Positions 1-11,440 of a stretch of 64,000 nucleotides of DNA are shown one piece after another. Numbering within the stretch: the first letter of the stretch is position 1; each line of letters starts with the position of its first letter. A program made the position numbers and the translations under genes. The notes under the pieces are model-generated. The model made no database searches. It was not told the DNA's origin and saw nothing but the letters and a program-made list of their open reading frames with translations. Source of the stretch: Straminergon stramineum (Eukaryota; Streptophyta; Bryopsida; Hypnales; Calliergonaceae); contig OY987263.1 in NCBI GenBank assembly GCA_963920665.1, positions 41,637,218-41,701,217 on the forward strand. Reading direction: 5' to 3'.

Positions 1-258
1 GTATAATATAAATTACATACATACCAAATTTCAATAGTATAGAAAAAGTTTTGCACATGCTACCCAAAGTTACTCGAACTACTCTAAAATTTCAAGGCAT
101 CATAGCTTTTGATCCAAGCACCCAATTGGAAAAAAATTTATATACCCACATAGAGGGGACATGTTCACACCTCGAGTCAAAATTTGAAAAACATTTGTTG
201 AAAAATGACTTCATAAGCACCTACCCAAAATTGCATGTGTACATTCAATGGTCATTTA

Positions 259-888
259 GGGCCTCTTTACACTACGGCCATCCAAGTCAAGAGGCCCTGG
301 GATTGAGTGGCCAAACTTTGTTGAGAGTCCAAGGAAATGGGCAATAAATAGGCCCCCAAAAATATCAATTAGAACCTTTGGCCAACCTCGGTGTGAAGTC
401 TCCAAAAGCCAAGTCCAAAATTCAAACCCTTGGCAATGAACTCCCATGGCCTCTCAACTTGGACGGCCATAGTGTGAAGTCTCCAAAGGCCAAGTCCAAA
501 AGGTCCAAACCTTGACAATGAATTCCCATGGCCTCTTGATTGGGATGGCCATAGTGTGAAGCCTTCCATGGCCAAGCCCAAAGTCCAAGCCTATGCCAAT
601 CTAATGATTGAGATCTTATTAGATTCTAATTATTAATGAAAAAATTCCCATGGCCTCTCAACTTGAGTTTAGGTCTCCATTTTTTTTCGTCCCAAACTCT
701 AGTTGAGAGGCCGTTGCCATGTAAGCATTTGGCCACCACGTAGGCAATTTTGGGGACATCAAATTTTGATGGACTTTGGATTGTGCCACCTTGTGTGAAG
801 GACTCAAAGGCTAAAATCTTGGGTTTCTAAAATCTGATTGGCTAAGACCGATGGACTCTCAACCTTGTGCTGTAGTGTGAAGTGGCCC
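259..888. mobile_element. Harbinger/Tourist-type MITE, 630 bp, flanked by TTA
   Basis: Left end GGGCCTCTTTACACTACGGC and right end, read in reverse complement, GGGCCACTTCACACTACAGC match at 17 of 20 positions. The ends are flanked by TTA at 256-258 and 889-891. A 3-bp TTA duplication is the signature of the PIF/Harbinger superfamily. The element sits inside a TTAA-family element whose sequence continues on the other side, giving independent proof of insertion. Its interior contains about three copies of an 82-bp unit (around 375-620, each with gtgtgaagtctcc or a variant) that reuses the terminal motif. Confidence 0.7.
375..620. repeat. three degenerate copies of an about 82-bp tandem unit inside the MITE
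   Basis: The motif gtgtgaagtctccaaa or its variant recurs at 391, 472 and 554. It is preceded in copies 2 and 3 by ccatggcctct and a ggccat block, and followed in each copy by ccaagtccaaa or similar. The unit contains part of the terminal inverted repeat, so the element grew by internal duplication of an end. Confidence 0.6.
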
Positions 889-1047
889 TTAGTCCTTCAG
901 AGGTTAAATGGACATGCTTGAAGCAAAAAATGTTTCATCTCCCATTCATTGAACTTTAAAGAATTCTTCTACTTTCATGAAGTGCTTCAACTTTCATTAA
1001 CTTCATTATACTTTAGGTTGGTTGTAGATAGTCATTCAAGTCTAAAT

Positions 1048-1775
1048 GGGTGATTGCAAGAAACACCTATCGATTTTGTTGTGTTTTGCTGATTTTTGGG
1101 GGAGTACTTTAAAATTAGAAAATTATTATTTTTAATTGAAAATATATAAGTAAAGTATATACCTTTAAGATGAAGGTACCCATGGAAGGAATTGCATAGA
1201 AAAATTCTCTAAGTAGGAGAACTAGAAAAGTGCTAAGTCTCAAGAAAATACATACCTTGATGTTTTAATTAAGGAAAAATAGTAAAAATAAGTAAATAGA
1301 AAAAATAAAAATTGGCCATTTGCAACAACCTTATGGAGATGGTCATTGACCAAAAAAACCACCAAAATAATATTTTATATGTTACAAAATGCAAGCAGAA
1401 AGAAGCTCACTTTGCAAGTTTGTAGATTTCCACACCACAAAAAATTAACTATTTTTTAAAATCCTTCCCTGAATAGCTACAAATCTACTAGAAGACCATC
1501 TCATCTAAATTTTAGCTCAAAATCTGTTTTGGGGGGTTCAAAATAGTACTAAAAACCTCTAAATTGGCAATGGTGACATTGAATCGGGGTCTATTTTTGG
1601 ATAGGAAATTATTTTCTGAAATTATGAAAAAATTAGGGAAGGTGTATGATAGTCTTGAGTACCTTTACTGTAAATCTTGAGTCATTTGGAGCGAAAACAC
1701 AAAAGTTATGGGCAAAAAACTAATCAGCACACACTATGTTATACAAAATAGTACAAGTGTTTCTTGCAATCACCC
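1048..1775. mobile_element. MITE of the GGGTGA family, 728 bp
   Basis: The element starts GGGTGATTGCAAGAAACAC and ends with its exact reverse complement, gtgtttcttgcaatcaccc. A diverged full-length relative starts at 17000, and relatives with a changed end (GGGTGAAAGCA...) lie at 32287-33004 and 44976-45587. No clear target duplication is seen (flanks taaat and aaaag), so I leave the superfamily open. It is non-coding. Confidence 0.7.
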
Positions 1776-2479
1776 AAAAGTAGATTGAGAAAATGGAAAT
1801 AAACAAATTTGGGTATAGTAATCTACATCCCAAACATCATTCATATACTAGATAATTGGACTAGGGCCAAGAGGCTCCAGTCACAAATTACACATAGTCC
1901 TCTCTGCCTTTTCGTGTAAACTCAATCAACACCATTAGATTTAAAGATGCATAGTTCTCCTAAAGTCTTAAGGATTATGATTTTGAAGCCTTCAATTTTT
2001 TTATCAAGTATAGTACATTATGTGGCAATGGAAGTATCTAGAAAGGTGTAAACCACCACATTGGTTCACCCTTTAAAGAATAAAAAATATAAACATTACA
2101 CATGAATTTATAAGTTTCAAAGTATTAGTATTCTGGATTAAGCCATAACCATCAATTAGGGAGTTTTCCGCTAAATATCAATGGAAACTTCAAGAGGTTA
2201 AGGCAAGATGCTAGAAAATGCAACTAGGAGAAAATTTGGGAAAATTCTAAGGAAAAAATAGGAATTTAAAATTATAAAGATGTTAAGCAAGATTTAGTAG
2301 AGTAACAAAACTAGGCTAACAGTAAAATGATGACAAAATGAAAACCAAAAATGCAAAATCAAATGAAAACAAAAGACTAGAAGTAGAAAATGAAACTAAA
2401 AGTAAATTAAATACCAAAAAAAATAATAAATATGGAAAACACAAAAGAAGTTAGTAAACTTAAAACTATTACTGGAAGA

Positions 2480-2660
2480 CTAAAATAGTGGTAGAACCAC
2501 TAAATTAGGCCAAAAAATAGTACTTTAGGGGATATTACAGCAAATTAGTGCAATCAACACTAAATTGGGGAAGCTTACACTAAGTTAGCTCAGTTACAAT
2601 AATTTAGCACAATGTGCACTAATTTGGCACATTTTGCACTAATTTAGAGAATTAATAGAA
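2480..2660. repeat. degenerate tandem repeat of a cactaa(a)tt(t)gg-like motif
   Basis: Variants of cactaaatta/gcactaatttgg recur about eight times at irregular 15-25 bp spacing. The array is old and diverged. Confidence 0.45.
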
Positions 2661-2999
2661 AATTAGGGGGGGATGAAAATAGTTATGGAATTAATCCATT
2701 AGAAATTTTGGTTATAGGAAAAATTAGGGTTTAAAGCCCTCTCTCACTCAAGTTTTGGTGAATTTTTGGTGTGTGTGTTTTGAGGGGAATGTTGTGATTT
2801 GTCGGCATTTGGAGCATGAATTGCAATAGAGTAGGGTAGGGAAATATTAGGAACAATTTGTCGAGTAGGTTTCACTGTTTCATGAAATAAAATGAATGAA
2901 AGATGAAGGGTTTTGAGACTAGATGGGAAAGTGCTTGAGAAGATGGTAAAAATGTGAGTTGAGATTAGAGTGCCAACTTAGATGGCTGATTGTTGGAGC

Positions 3000-3330
3000 G
3001 TAGAGAATCAATTGAAGCTTAAATTTTGATGGGGTGGAGTGCCTTGAAGTTAGCTTTCCAAAAAGCTATAGCTCGCCCAATTCAATGCCAAAAAGCGACG
3101 GTGGTGGATGATTTTGTGAGAGGAGGTTAGCTGCCACAACTATGGAGGACTTCCAACTTTGGCAGGCAACAGCTAGAGAATGACATGGTGGAATCAACTG
3201 AAAATTGTAGGGGTAATGTGGCTTGAAGCTAGCTTTCCTGAAAATCTAAGCTCAACCCATTTACAGTAAGGACGAGACAATGGCAACCGTTTTTGTGGAA
3301 GAGGGTTTGCCACCCCTTGAAGGAAGCATA
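3000..3330. repeat. two diverged tandem copies of an about 180-bp unit
   Basis: Both copies share cttgaagttagctttcc/cttgaagctagctttcc, a gctcgccca/gctcaaccca block, then ttttgtg-gaggagg/ttttgtggaagaggg and gctgccac/ttgccacc. Such duplications are common in untranslated parts of plant retroelements, but no flanking element was identified. Confidence 0.5.
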
Positions 3331-6300
3331 ATTTGAGGTTTTTTGTATAATTCTTTACAATTGTAATTGAATTATTGCAATTTTCATTGCACTTTGCTAA
3401 GAAAGATGTTGTAAGTGTAATGTTTGTTAAGTTAGGATGGTTGGTGTGATTGAGAATGCATAAATTTGAGTCTCATTTTTTAGGGTTTTAGGGCAAGTGC
3501 GGAAGCACTGCCTACATTGAACTAAATTGGGGTTAGCTAAATTGAGTATAAAAAACAAGGTATCAATTAATTGCTTAAAAAGAGGTGAATGTTTTAAAAT
3601 TGCAATCACAAAACTAAAATGAAGTATAAATGGAGAAAAGGGCATGTGAAGGGGGTTCTTTGGCGAGATGTGATGTGCTGTGATTAGTATTTTGGATCCC
3701 ATTTAGGCCATTTTGAGCCCCAAATTACACATTTGAGTTAGATTTTTGCTTAAGAAGTTGTCATAATCTACTTAAGTGTTTAATTGGATGATGGTAGGTT
3801 GTTGGGAGGTGTATTTGGTAATGTGAGATGGGTTGCCCCCTCCTTAGTTAGAGTCACTTAGATAAAAATTAACCAAAAATCACATTGTTGGAGTCCATTG
3901 CTTGGAAGGCAATTTAGGTAGAGGTCCCATACACTTCCCACCGGCCAACTCTATTGGATTTCTTTGCCTTGTGGTAAAAAAGCCTTATAGAAGGGTCATA
4001 ACATTTGAAATGAAGGAAAAATCTCCTTACCCAACCTCCTAGATAAACCACTAGGTCTTGCTCTTCCTTTTCAAATTTCACTATTTACTAGATATGGTTG
4101 GCTTTCCTAGTTTCTCCAAGTTTCTTATAAATTGGTGGAAGCTATGAATACTAGAGAATTTTATATATTACATATAATATTGATTATTTTGATAGCATAA
4201 TGTAATTTTTGACTTAACCAAAATCTTAGCAATTTGTTTGGGCCATAACATTTAATAGGTCTAAAAGAATGTTTGAGTAGAAGCCACAAAAAATCACTCC
4301 AACTCTCTCATCAAATTTAAATCAAATCATCAATCTTCTTACTTCAAATATTGATTCATTAGTTTCCAAAATTATCCTTGCTTGCTTCCCTTTATTTCAT
4401 AACAATCTTCAATTTTATTAGATTGTCATGATTTATGTGCCAAAATTGGAGACAAAAATCTAAACAAATCTCTAAGAAAACCTTGATTGATCATTATTAT
4501 AGACTAATGTTTTAGAACAAACATCATGAAACGTGCCAAAGTAGAGAAATATCACCAATTTACATTGTATAATATGGAAGGAAATTTCTCCCAAAATCCC
4601 AAAGAAGAAGGGACATTCTTACTTGAGATACCCAAGAGTTTCATTTAAGACTGGGATGGAAAAGATGTCATATGAAATTTTTTGAAGGGGGGTGAATTTG
4701 GCAAAATACAATTGTATTTTGTTAATGTGGAAATATGTCAAACAAAATTAGAACCTTTGACCTCATGGGTTGTAAGACTATAGAGTTTGAAGTTAAAAAA
4801 TTCTTATTTTGGAGCCTTGTTCAATAGAGTAAAAAAACTCTAATTTCTCTTGGAGTGAGATTTTGCAATACACAATTTTTTTTGTTTGTCATTGTATAAT
4901 ATATCTTATTATTTTGAAACTAGCTATTTTTGAGAAGTAAAAGAAGTTTATTCAAAATTGATAGCATAGGTGACATCTCAAATTCCATCTTGACACTTAC
5001 ACTTTGTGGATATGTAGTCTTTAGTTATTGATGGTTTTCAAGTTTCAACATTCCTAGTATTATACAAGTACTACAATTCAATTGAGATATTTGATTATTG
5101 AATATATTTTTATATTATTACATGGAATAGGCTTATTGGAGTAATGACTTTTTTTAAATTTATAGATTGTAGTAAATTGAAAATGGTCTATGAAGTTTGA
5201 AAATAAGGATTATTATAAATAAATATATAAGATATAAAAAAATTTAGGTACAATTTTTATTGTGCACTTTTTAATGCATAACAGAAATCAATCAATGGTA
5301 ATGCACAACATAACGTTTAAGCCCCTTAGGCTTGGTTTAAGAGAATTTTTTTATAAGAAATGCTCTAGTATATATTGGTAATGTTTCAACCTATTGGACC
5401 TACTTTTATAATGTACAAGGCTTGTCAAGCATTGCATATAGATTGTATAGTTAGAGCACTACTCATTGATCAATTCTACATAATATGACTAGGCAACCTG
5501 TGCACAAAGAACAAGATCTAAACACCACTTCAAGGAAATTTTTTTTTCTCCCTTGAGCTATCTTCATGGCCAAAAAAATATTTTTTGAGGATTAAAAAAC
5601 AACCACATTGCCTACATAATGCATTTCAAATATATTTAAATATACTTTGGAAGATAATTTTCTAATATTGTTTTCAAGTTACAAATTAAATACAAGTATA
5701 TTTTTTTGGAAATAAGTGAATAAGTGAATTATAAAGGAATCTAAAAAGGTTGCATATTTAACATTTACATACTCTACTATAACCAAGATTACACTTTTAT
5801 GATATATAATTTATTCTTACAATGTTTATTTATTTTCAAATCAACTTTTACAAATTACATAATGCTTGATCCTTGAAGAGAGCATTATACAATTTACTTT
5901 GTAGTTAAGAAATGGTGTTACTTGCATTCACCAAAAATTGCATTTTATAAAAACACTAGAATGAGATAAGAATTTTATTAACTAATTAGGGATGTTACAA
6001 ATTTTATATGAATTTTTGTAATTTTCATGAAAATATTTTTTATAAGAGATTCATAAGATTTTTAATTTTTAATTTTTAATTTTTTTTTAATAAATATATA
6101 TTTTTTTAATATATTTGAGAATAATGATTGAGGAAAGCATCTTATTAAAAGAGACATAATTTTTCCTTGGTTAGAAAGTTCATGAAATGTACCATGATAT
6201 GCAAATTTGTGAGCCCCCAAGACTAATCATCTTTTGTATATTGTCTAATTGGAGGCTTCTAAAGGAAACGTTTACAATAGACAAGTTTTATAGTCGTGAT

Positions 6301-6489
6301 AAACAATTTTCAAGCATGAAATTAGAGTGTTAGAGTTTGATGTCAATAGTCCAAATAAACATTGGTAGTTGTCAAAAGAACATTTAGGCTTTTTGCACCA
6401 AACTTTGACATTGTAGATAAATGCTCCAAATATTTTTAATTAGACAATTACGTTGAAGAGGGACAAAACAATCTATACTATAGAGTTTT

Positions 6490-7210
6490 GTGCTTGTTTG
6501 TTGTGGTGAGATCTCCTTGATTGTATGTCCTCTGATCGTGTTCTTGTTACAGTTGGAAAGCTTTCTATGAGGATGGGTGCACATGCTTTGTTTTGTGGCA
6601 TTCGGACTCATGATAGAAAAAATATTGAATTTCAAAATTTTATTAAAAAGAAATACTTTTACTTTTGTTTTATTATATTGATTGTGGCAATAGCACATGC
6701 CATATTAGTGGATATGAAAGGAGATTTAGAATCATTTTTGTGACAATCCATACCTTAAGTTCGGTTGTTTGTTTTGTTTGTTTGTTACATTGAGATCTCC
6801 CAAACCGTGCATCCCTCGGTTGCATTCTTGGCACCGTTGTTTAAAAAAAATTAGAAAATTACTTTTACTTTTATTTTGGTTGCGGCAACGTCACAAGCAA
6901 ACTAGTCCATACCTTCCATTCCATACCTTAAGTTAGGTTGTTTGTTTGTTACTTTGAGATTTCCTAGACTGTAAATTTTCCAATCACGTACTTAGTATCA
7001 TTGGAAAGCTCTCTACAAAGAGGGGTGCATGGGCTTTGTTTGGTGGCATTTGCATGTACAGTGTGAAAGTTATTGAATTTCCAAGTTTTTTGAATTAAAA
7101 CAGTAGAAAATTAATTTTATTTTTATTTGAGGAGATTAAGGGGGGCTCAGTCATCACTTTTGACATCCCAATGGTTGTTGCAATGACACAAGGCACACTA
7201 GTTATAAATG
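6490..7210. repeat. three degenerate copies of an about 230-bp unit
   Basis: Each copy has a ttgtttgtt tract, then g(a)gatctcc or gagatttcc, then a phrase like gttggaaagct. It continues with gaggatgggtgcacatgctttg or gaggggtgcatgggctttg and an acttttacttttattt tract (about 6490-6720, 6755-6900, 6930-7210). The middle copy is shortened. The overlapping small frames (for example 6525-6743) are not conserved between copies and are not genes. Confidence 0.55.
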
Positions 7211-7681
7211 ACATACTAGTGATTGCAACAACAAACCCGCACATATTGTATGTTGGAGTCAAATTCATTAAACCCCATACAAAATCTTCATTTTTTCATT
7301 TCTTTTCTTTTGTTTAACTTGATTTATGATTTCGAGAATTTTATTATACAAGGTTCAGAATATTTCATTGACCATTAGTACAATTGAGAATATTCTATGA
7401 CCTTTAATAGTTTCACAATTTTATCGGCACATTGGGCTTTATCAATACATGCGACTTTACCAATATTCATGCCGCAGTTTGGCTTCATAGTTTTTTTGAA
7501 GATTAAGATTTTTTTTATTAATATTTTTTCCACTATTCCATTAAGCCAAGTTATAATGTTTGTAATTTTCATTACATGCCATGTTTATTTATATTTTGAA
7601 TTAATTTTTCATGAATCTGACCCTAGCGTAGGGTACTACCTTAGTTGATGATGAAATTGATGAATTGAAAGTACTGAGTAG
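7211..7681. other. AT-rich intergenic sequence
   Basis: Nothing recognisable. Open frames on both strands at 7375-7648 overlap each other and have no domain signature. Confidence 0.5.
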
Positions 7682-7919
7682 CCCATCGAGAACTATATAT
7701 TGTTTCACTAGTTACATAGTCCAATATTGAAAGTGTATTGTTGTACAGTTGTAGTACAACATCAATACTGCAACAATATAAATTTTAGTAAGAACAATGT
7801 ATTCCATTGAAACTATATTGCTATAGTACTACTTTTGTACATTAGCAATATATTTTCAATATTGGATTGTGTAACCAATGAAACAATATTGTTTCAATTG
7901 GGGGGTACTTTCCTGATGG
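7682..7919. mobile_element. foldback element 1 of a tandem pair
   Basis: The left arm begins cccatcgagaactat...ttgtttcactagttacatagtccaatattga. It pairs with the right arm caatattggattgtgtaaccaatgaaacaatattg...gggggtactttcctgatgg. Pairing is less perfect than in element 2, which implies greater age or a separate insertion. The right end abuts the left end of element 2 at gatggacccatcgg. Confidence 0.6.
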
Positions 7920-8177
7920 ACCCATCGGAAAAAAGCCCCCCAATCGCATTAGTATTGTTGCAATGGTTGAATAGTCCAATATTGAAATTGGATTGTCGCA
8001 AATATGCAAATAGTATTGCAACAATACATTTTCAGTTTTCCTATTGAAAATGTACTGAAATGTATTGTTGCAATATTGAAATGTATTGTCTGCAGTATTG
8101 CGACAGTCCAATTTTAATACTGGACTGTTCAACCATTGCAACAATATTGATGCAATGGGGGGTTAGTTTCCTGATGC
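7918..8177. mobile_element. foldback element 2: about 260-bp nearly complete hairpin
   Basis: Almost the entire element is an inverted repeat. The arm from ccatcggaaaaaagcccccc through gcaatggttgaatagtccaat pairs with attttaatactggactgttcaaccattgc...ggggggttagtttcctgatg. The centre is cattttca-loop-ttgaaaatg with a loop of about nine bases. A transcript would be a long double-stranded RNA and a possible small-RNA precursor. No open frame is credible. Confidence 0.7.
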
Positions 8178-8179
8178 CA

Positions 8180-8520
8180 GAGTAACTGAAGTTCCATCCA
8201 TCCGCCCATCCGCCCATCCATCCATCCCACGAGCTGTACAGTACAGGAAGTCCAAAGCCGGGTCTCAGTGTCGACTGTCGAGGTCTGCCATACCTTGAGC
8301 AGTTCGTTGATTGGCCTGCAACTGCGAAAATACCGGGGTGGATAGCCAGCCACGCTGGTGCATGGAGACGTTGAATGGGGAATCCAGGAAATCCTTCCAT
8401 AATAGAAAGGACCGAGAATGAAATCCCGGCATTTGCGACGGAGGATCCCGTCTGCAAGGGGAGCATGTTGGTTGGAAACAACTACAGTATCACTTGTCGG
8501 GCACTGGACAAATTGGAAAA
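8180..8520. other. orphan GC-rich island with CCAT microsatellite
   Basis: About 300 bp of clearly higher GC and CpG content than its surroundings. It starts with a (CCAT/CGCC)n tract at 8195-8228. A 146-codon minus-strand frame runs through it, but more than a third of that frame lies in the foldback hairpin and has no domain. The composition resembles the promoter and gene islands at 40.0-41.4 kb and 57.5-58.3 kb. It may be a relic exon, a promoter fragment or captured DNA; no function is assigned. Confidence 0.35.
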
Positions 8521-8899
8521 TGGCTTTTTAATAAATCCCAAGTTCCCAACAGTTTGCATTGCGCATGCAGTTTTGTTTTTGTTTTTTTTTCTTTTCGGAG
8601 AAGGAGCCACCCAATGTTTCTGCAATACTCATGTGATACTTGGGTGATACTTGAAGATATCTACATGAAAAGTAGGTGATACCTAGGTAAAGGTAAAATT
8701 TGGCTACTCTTCATATACAAAAGTAATTTGGCTATTTTGACTCTCTAGAAAATAATTTTCCTTTACAAAAGAAAAAACAATATCTTTTGGTTGTAGCCAA
8801 GTGTGAGCCCCTAATTCATCACCAGGGGCTCATTCTTTTTTTTTTCTTTTTTTTTCGTATTTTGTCATTTTAAATGCAATTTTATATACAAAAAGCCCC
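8521..8899. other. AT-rich intergenic sequence
   Basis: It contains a T-rich stretch (8570-8595) and a poly-T tract (8838-8858). A local repeat of tgatacttg(g) occurs around 8633-8690. No gene. Confidence 0.5.
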
Positions 8900-10570
8900 C
8901 CAAAGAGTGTAGAATCAAAATAGGTGTGTCACATACCAATATAGTATTTGGTCTAATTTTAGAATGTTATAGCTAGAATGGCCCAACCGCGAGTTGTAAA
9001 TAGGTTAGAACCAACTAATCGTGACAAATTGGTCAATTACAAGTGATGGGCGTATCAAGCTGAAAACCCCACACAGAGAGGACATCTGTAGGCTAGGATT
9101 GGTTGAGGGAACCTTAGTAAGGCATAGGAGTCAGTTCCTGGAGATAGGTTCTACTTTCCTCATTTCATTGACGAAATAGCGGAACCCCAATTGTTGGCTT
9201 GTAGATGTTAAAAAATACCAAGATAGGACCCTAGAGGAATCTCAGGTCCAAGGAGGGTGATTTTGGGTTAAATCCATACTCGGGAACCAATGGCAAAGTC
9301 GGTTTGTCAAGATTTCCTTTGATGTAAAAGATTCTTTGGCCGTCGATAATTAAACGAGGGGGTGGATTTTGTCCCCCCTAGGCCAATGTGTAAAGTAAAA
9401 ATATAAGCCTACACATGTGTCGTGAGATCCCATGGGACGTTCCATGAAAAATTTTGGAATTTTCTGATAGTCAAAAGATGTCTTTCAGAGAATCAACTAC
9501 CCAAACTAGCGATGGGAAATTCCTAGAAATTTCCCAGGTGTCGGTAAATTCCCACTAAAAATTATTATAGCTTCTTTTATGTTAATAAGATACCCCGACA
9601 AGTTTAAAGATACTTCGATAGTTAGAAGTACCTGAACCTTCAAAATTCCATGACAATTAACGAAATTTTAAGTCCACGGTGGAGTTGACCAGCCGAGCAG
9701 GAGCATACGAAAGACGAATGGGGACCAAGATAGGTCATTTCTCACTCCCCCACACCTACTTAGGAGTCTAGACTAGTTGCTTTTCTAGAAAAGTCAACTT
9801 CCAAAAGTTGGGATTTTTCCCGATTCTGGCATTAAGTTGGTGCTAGGTTTCGTTGCAATTTTGAAGATAGAAAAAGGGAAAGGAGGTTCCCTTCGACTAA
9901 AAATGACCTTTTGAAGCCAATAGCACAATCCGTTTGCAATTCGGAATTTATCTCCAAAAGTTAGCTTAGTGGACCAACATATGATGAAAACCTTGAGTTT
10001 GGATGAAAATCTAAGAAAATAAGGTTAACTTAGATGAACGAGAGGAGGTGGGTGCCCGAGAAAGATTAGAAAAGGGCACCCCTTTTCCTCTCTCACCACC
10101 CCCTTTTTGTGTAATTGGATCCATTGGGTCCAATTTATGTCGGAATTGTGGCATTTTTAGCCACAAACCTTGCAACAGTGTTTTTTGGGCACTTTTGGTC
10201 AGGTTTTTTTTTTTTGGAGCTTGCGAGGTCTTTATGGGTCCCTTGCATCTTGAGTGTGTATAGTGCTAATTCTTCCAAGCTTGAGCTTGGAGGCTTTTCT
10301 AACTTACCGTGTTACTAAAAGTTGTGTGTGTTTACCTTTGGGAGACCCTTTTGTCACTCCTTGTTTTATCGTATACTAACCCTAGAGCACCCCCCTATAT
10401 GACTGGTGATGCCGCTTTGGGGGGCCTTTAGTTCAAGTCATTTATGATACTAACTTCGTATAGTTAGTTCTTTGAGTGTCAAAGGCCCCTTCCTTTTATC
10501 TCTAACATTGACGTGGTATTCCCTAGTGAAAGACACGAGGGTGTGAGGATAGTAGGACCCGCCCTCACAG

Positions 10571-10742
10571 CGAAGCTTTGAACCCCCTAGGGGTGAAAAG
10601 TCTTAGTGGTGTTAAAAAGGGAAACAACAACGAAGCTTTGAACCCCTTTGGGGTAAAAAGTCTTAGCGGTGTGTTAAAAGAGGGGATGACGACAAAGTTT
10701 TTAATCTCCTTGGGTGCGAAGTCTTAGTAGCGCGTTAAAACT
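10571..10742. repeat. tandem repeat, 3 copies of an about 61-bp unit
   Basis: Copies start at 10571, 10631 and about 10692. They share cgaagctttgaacccc, then ggggt(g)aaaagtcttag and a gtgttaaaa tail. The third copy is the most diverged. Confidence 0.75.
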
Positions 10743-11057
10743 ACTTTACGGGAGAACCGTGAGACCATGTGGTCCCTCTCCCCACAATGTTTAGTTTCCA
10801 AAACTTGTTGGGAACAAACCAAGGTTTAGGCCCTCAAAAATAGAAATTAGAGGTTAAGTTGAGTATGAGGAGTAGTTAGTGAGAAATAAAGCACAGCCTT
10901 CCCCCCCACAAGCCTAGCATGCCCCCACTAACCATAGACATGGCCTTCTGCACCCCCATTAGAGATTAGCAAGAAAATCAATAAAAAGAAAAATGAGTCT
11001 AACAACTAGACCAACCCCTAGTATCCAACACCCAACCCCTCAATACGTGGGAAGGTC

Positions 11058-11268
11058 CAAGGCCGAACTGGGCATTGGGCCTCTACTAGGGGCTGTCGAG
11101 TCATTATAAAGGGCCGGCCAGGCATCGAGCTCTGCCAGGGGCTGCCAGGCATTACGAAAGGCTAGGGCCAAGCTGGGCATCAGACTCTGCTGGGGGTTGC
11201 CCTATCATTACGAGGGTCCAGGTCAAGCCTTAGGCGCCAAGCCAGGGATTGCCAGTCATTGCGAAGGG
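11058..11268. repeat. tandem repeat, 4 copies of an about 52-bp GC-rich unit
   Basis: Units contain a gctgggcat/ccaggcat block, a gaggctctgc-like block, ggggctg(cc)/gggattgcc and cattacgaa(a)gg variants. They start near 11061, 11113, 11162 and 11216. Confidence 0.7.
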
Positions 11269-11362
11269 TGTGGGAGGGATTACGGGCTTATACTAGTAGA
11301 AAATTCAATTTTTCTGTTGATTTGGTCGCGTTGATCCAGTCACTTTTTGACAAAAATCTGTT

Positions 11363-11440
11363 GATTAAGCCAGGGGCTATCCAAAGCTAAAGAAGTGAGA
11401 GGGGCTGTCCAGAGCTAAGGAAGGAAAGGGACTATCCAAT
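11363..11440. repeat. tandem repeat, about 2.5 copies of a 28-31-bp unit
   Basis: The phrase ggggctatccaaagctaaagaag recurs as ggggctgtccagagctaaggaag and then as a partial gggactatcc. Confidence 0.65.

Larger units (their letters stand above)
1..907. mobile_element. TTAA-family (piggyBac-like) element, 5' end outside window, split by a nested MITE
   Basis: Bases 1-255 match the interior of the complete element at 51982-52473 (from about 52270): both have a run about acatacttgccaaatttcaa, then a phrase about activity 'in front of' a shared block ending in cattcaa...tcattt. After the nested MITE (259-888) the match resumes at 889-907 and ends in agtccttcagagg followed by TTAA (904-907), equivalent to ggccctttagggg-TTAA of the intact copy. 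The left end lies outside the window. No coding capacity is visible; the small open frames here are incidental. Confidence 0.6.
1776..6480. other. AT-rich intergenic sequence with decayed repeats
   Basis: No credible gene. Contained structures are a degenerate short-period repeat (2480-2660), a roughly 180-bp duplication (3000-3330) and a retroelement fragment near 3850-3930 with tccattgcttggaaggca, a motif also seen at 12744 and inverted at 24750. From 4300 to 6480 I see only AT-rich sequence with homopolymer runs. The frame at 3427-3702 on the minus strand has no recognisable domain. Confidence 0.6.

Noticed and set aside
8041..8481. 146-codon minus-strand frame
   Set aside because: Its C-terminal third is encoded by an arm of the foldback element and the rest shows no domain. 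I list the region as a GC island only.
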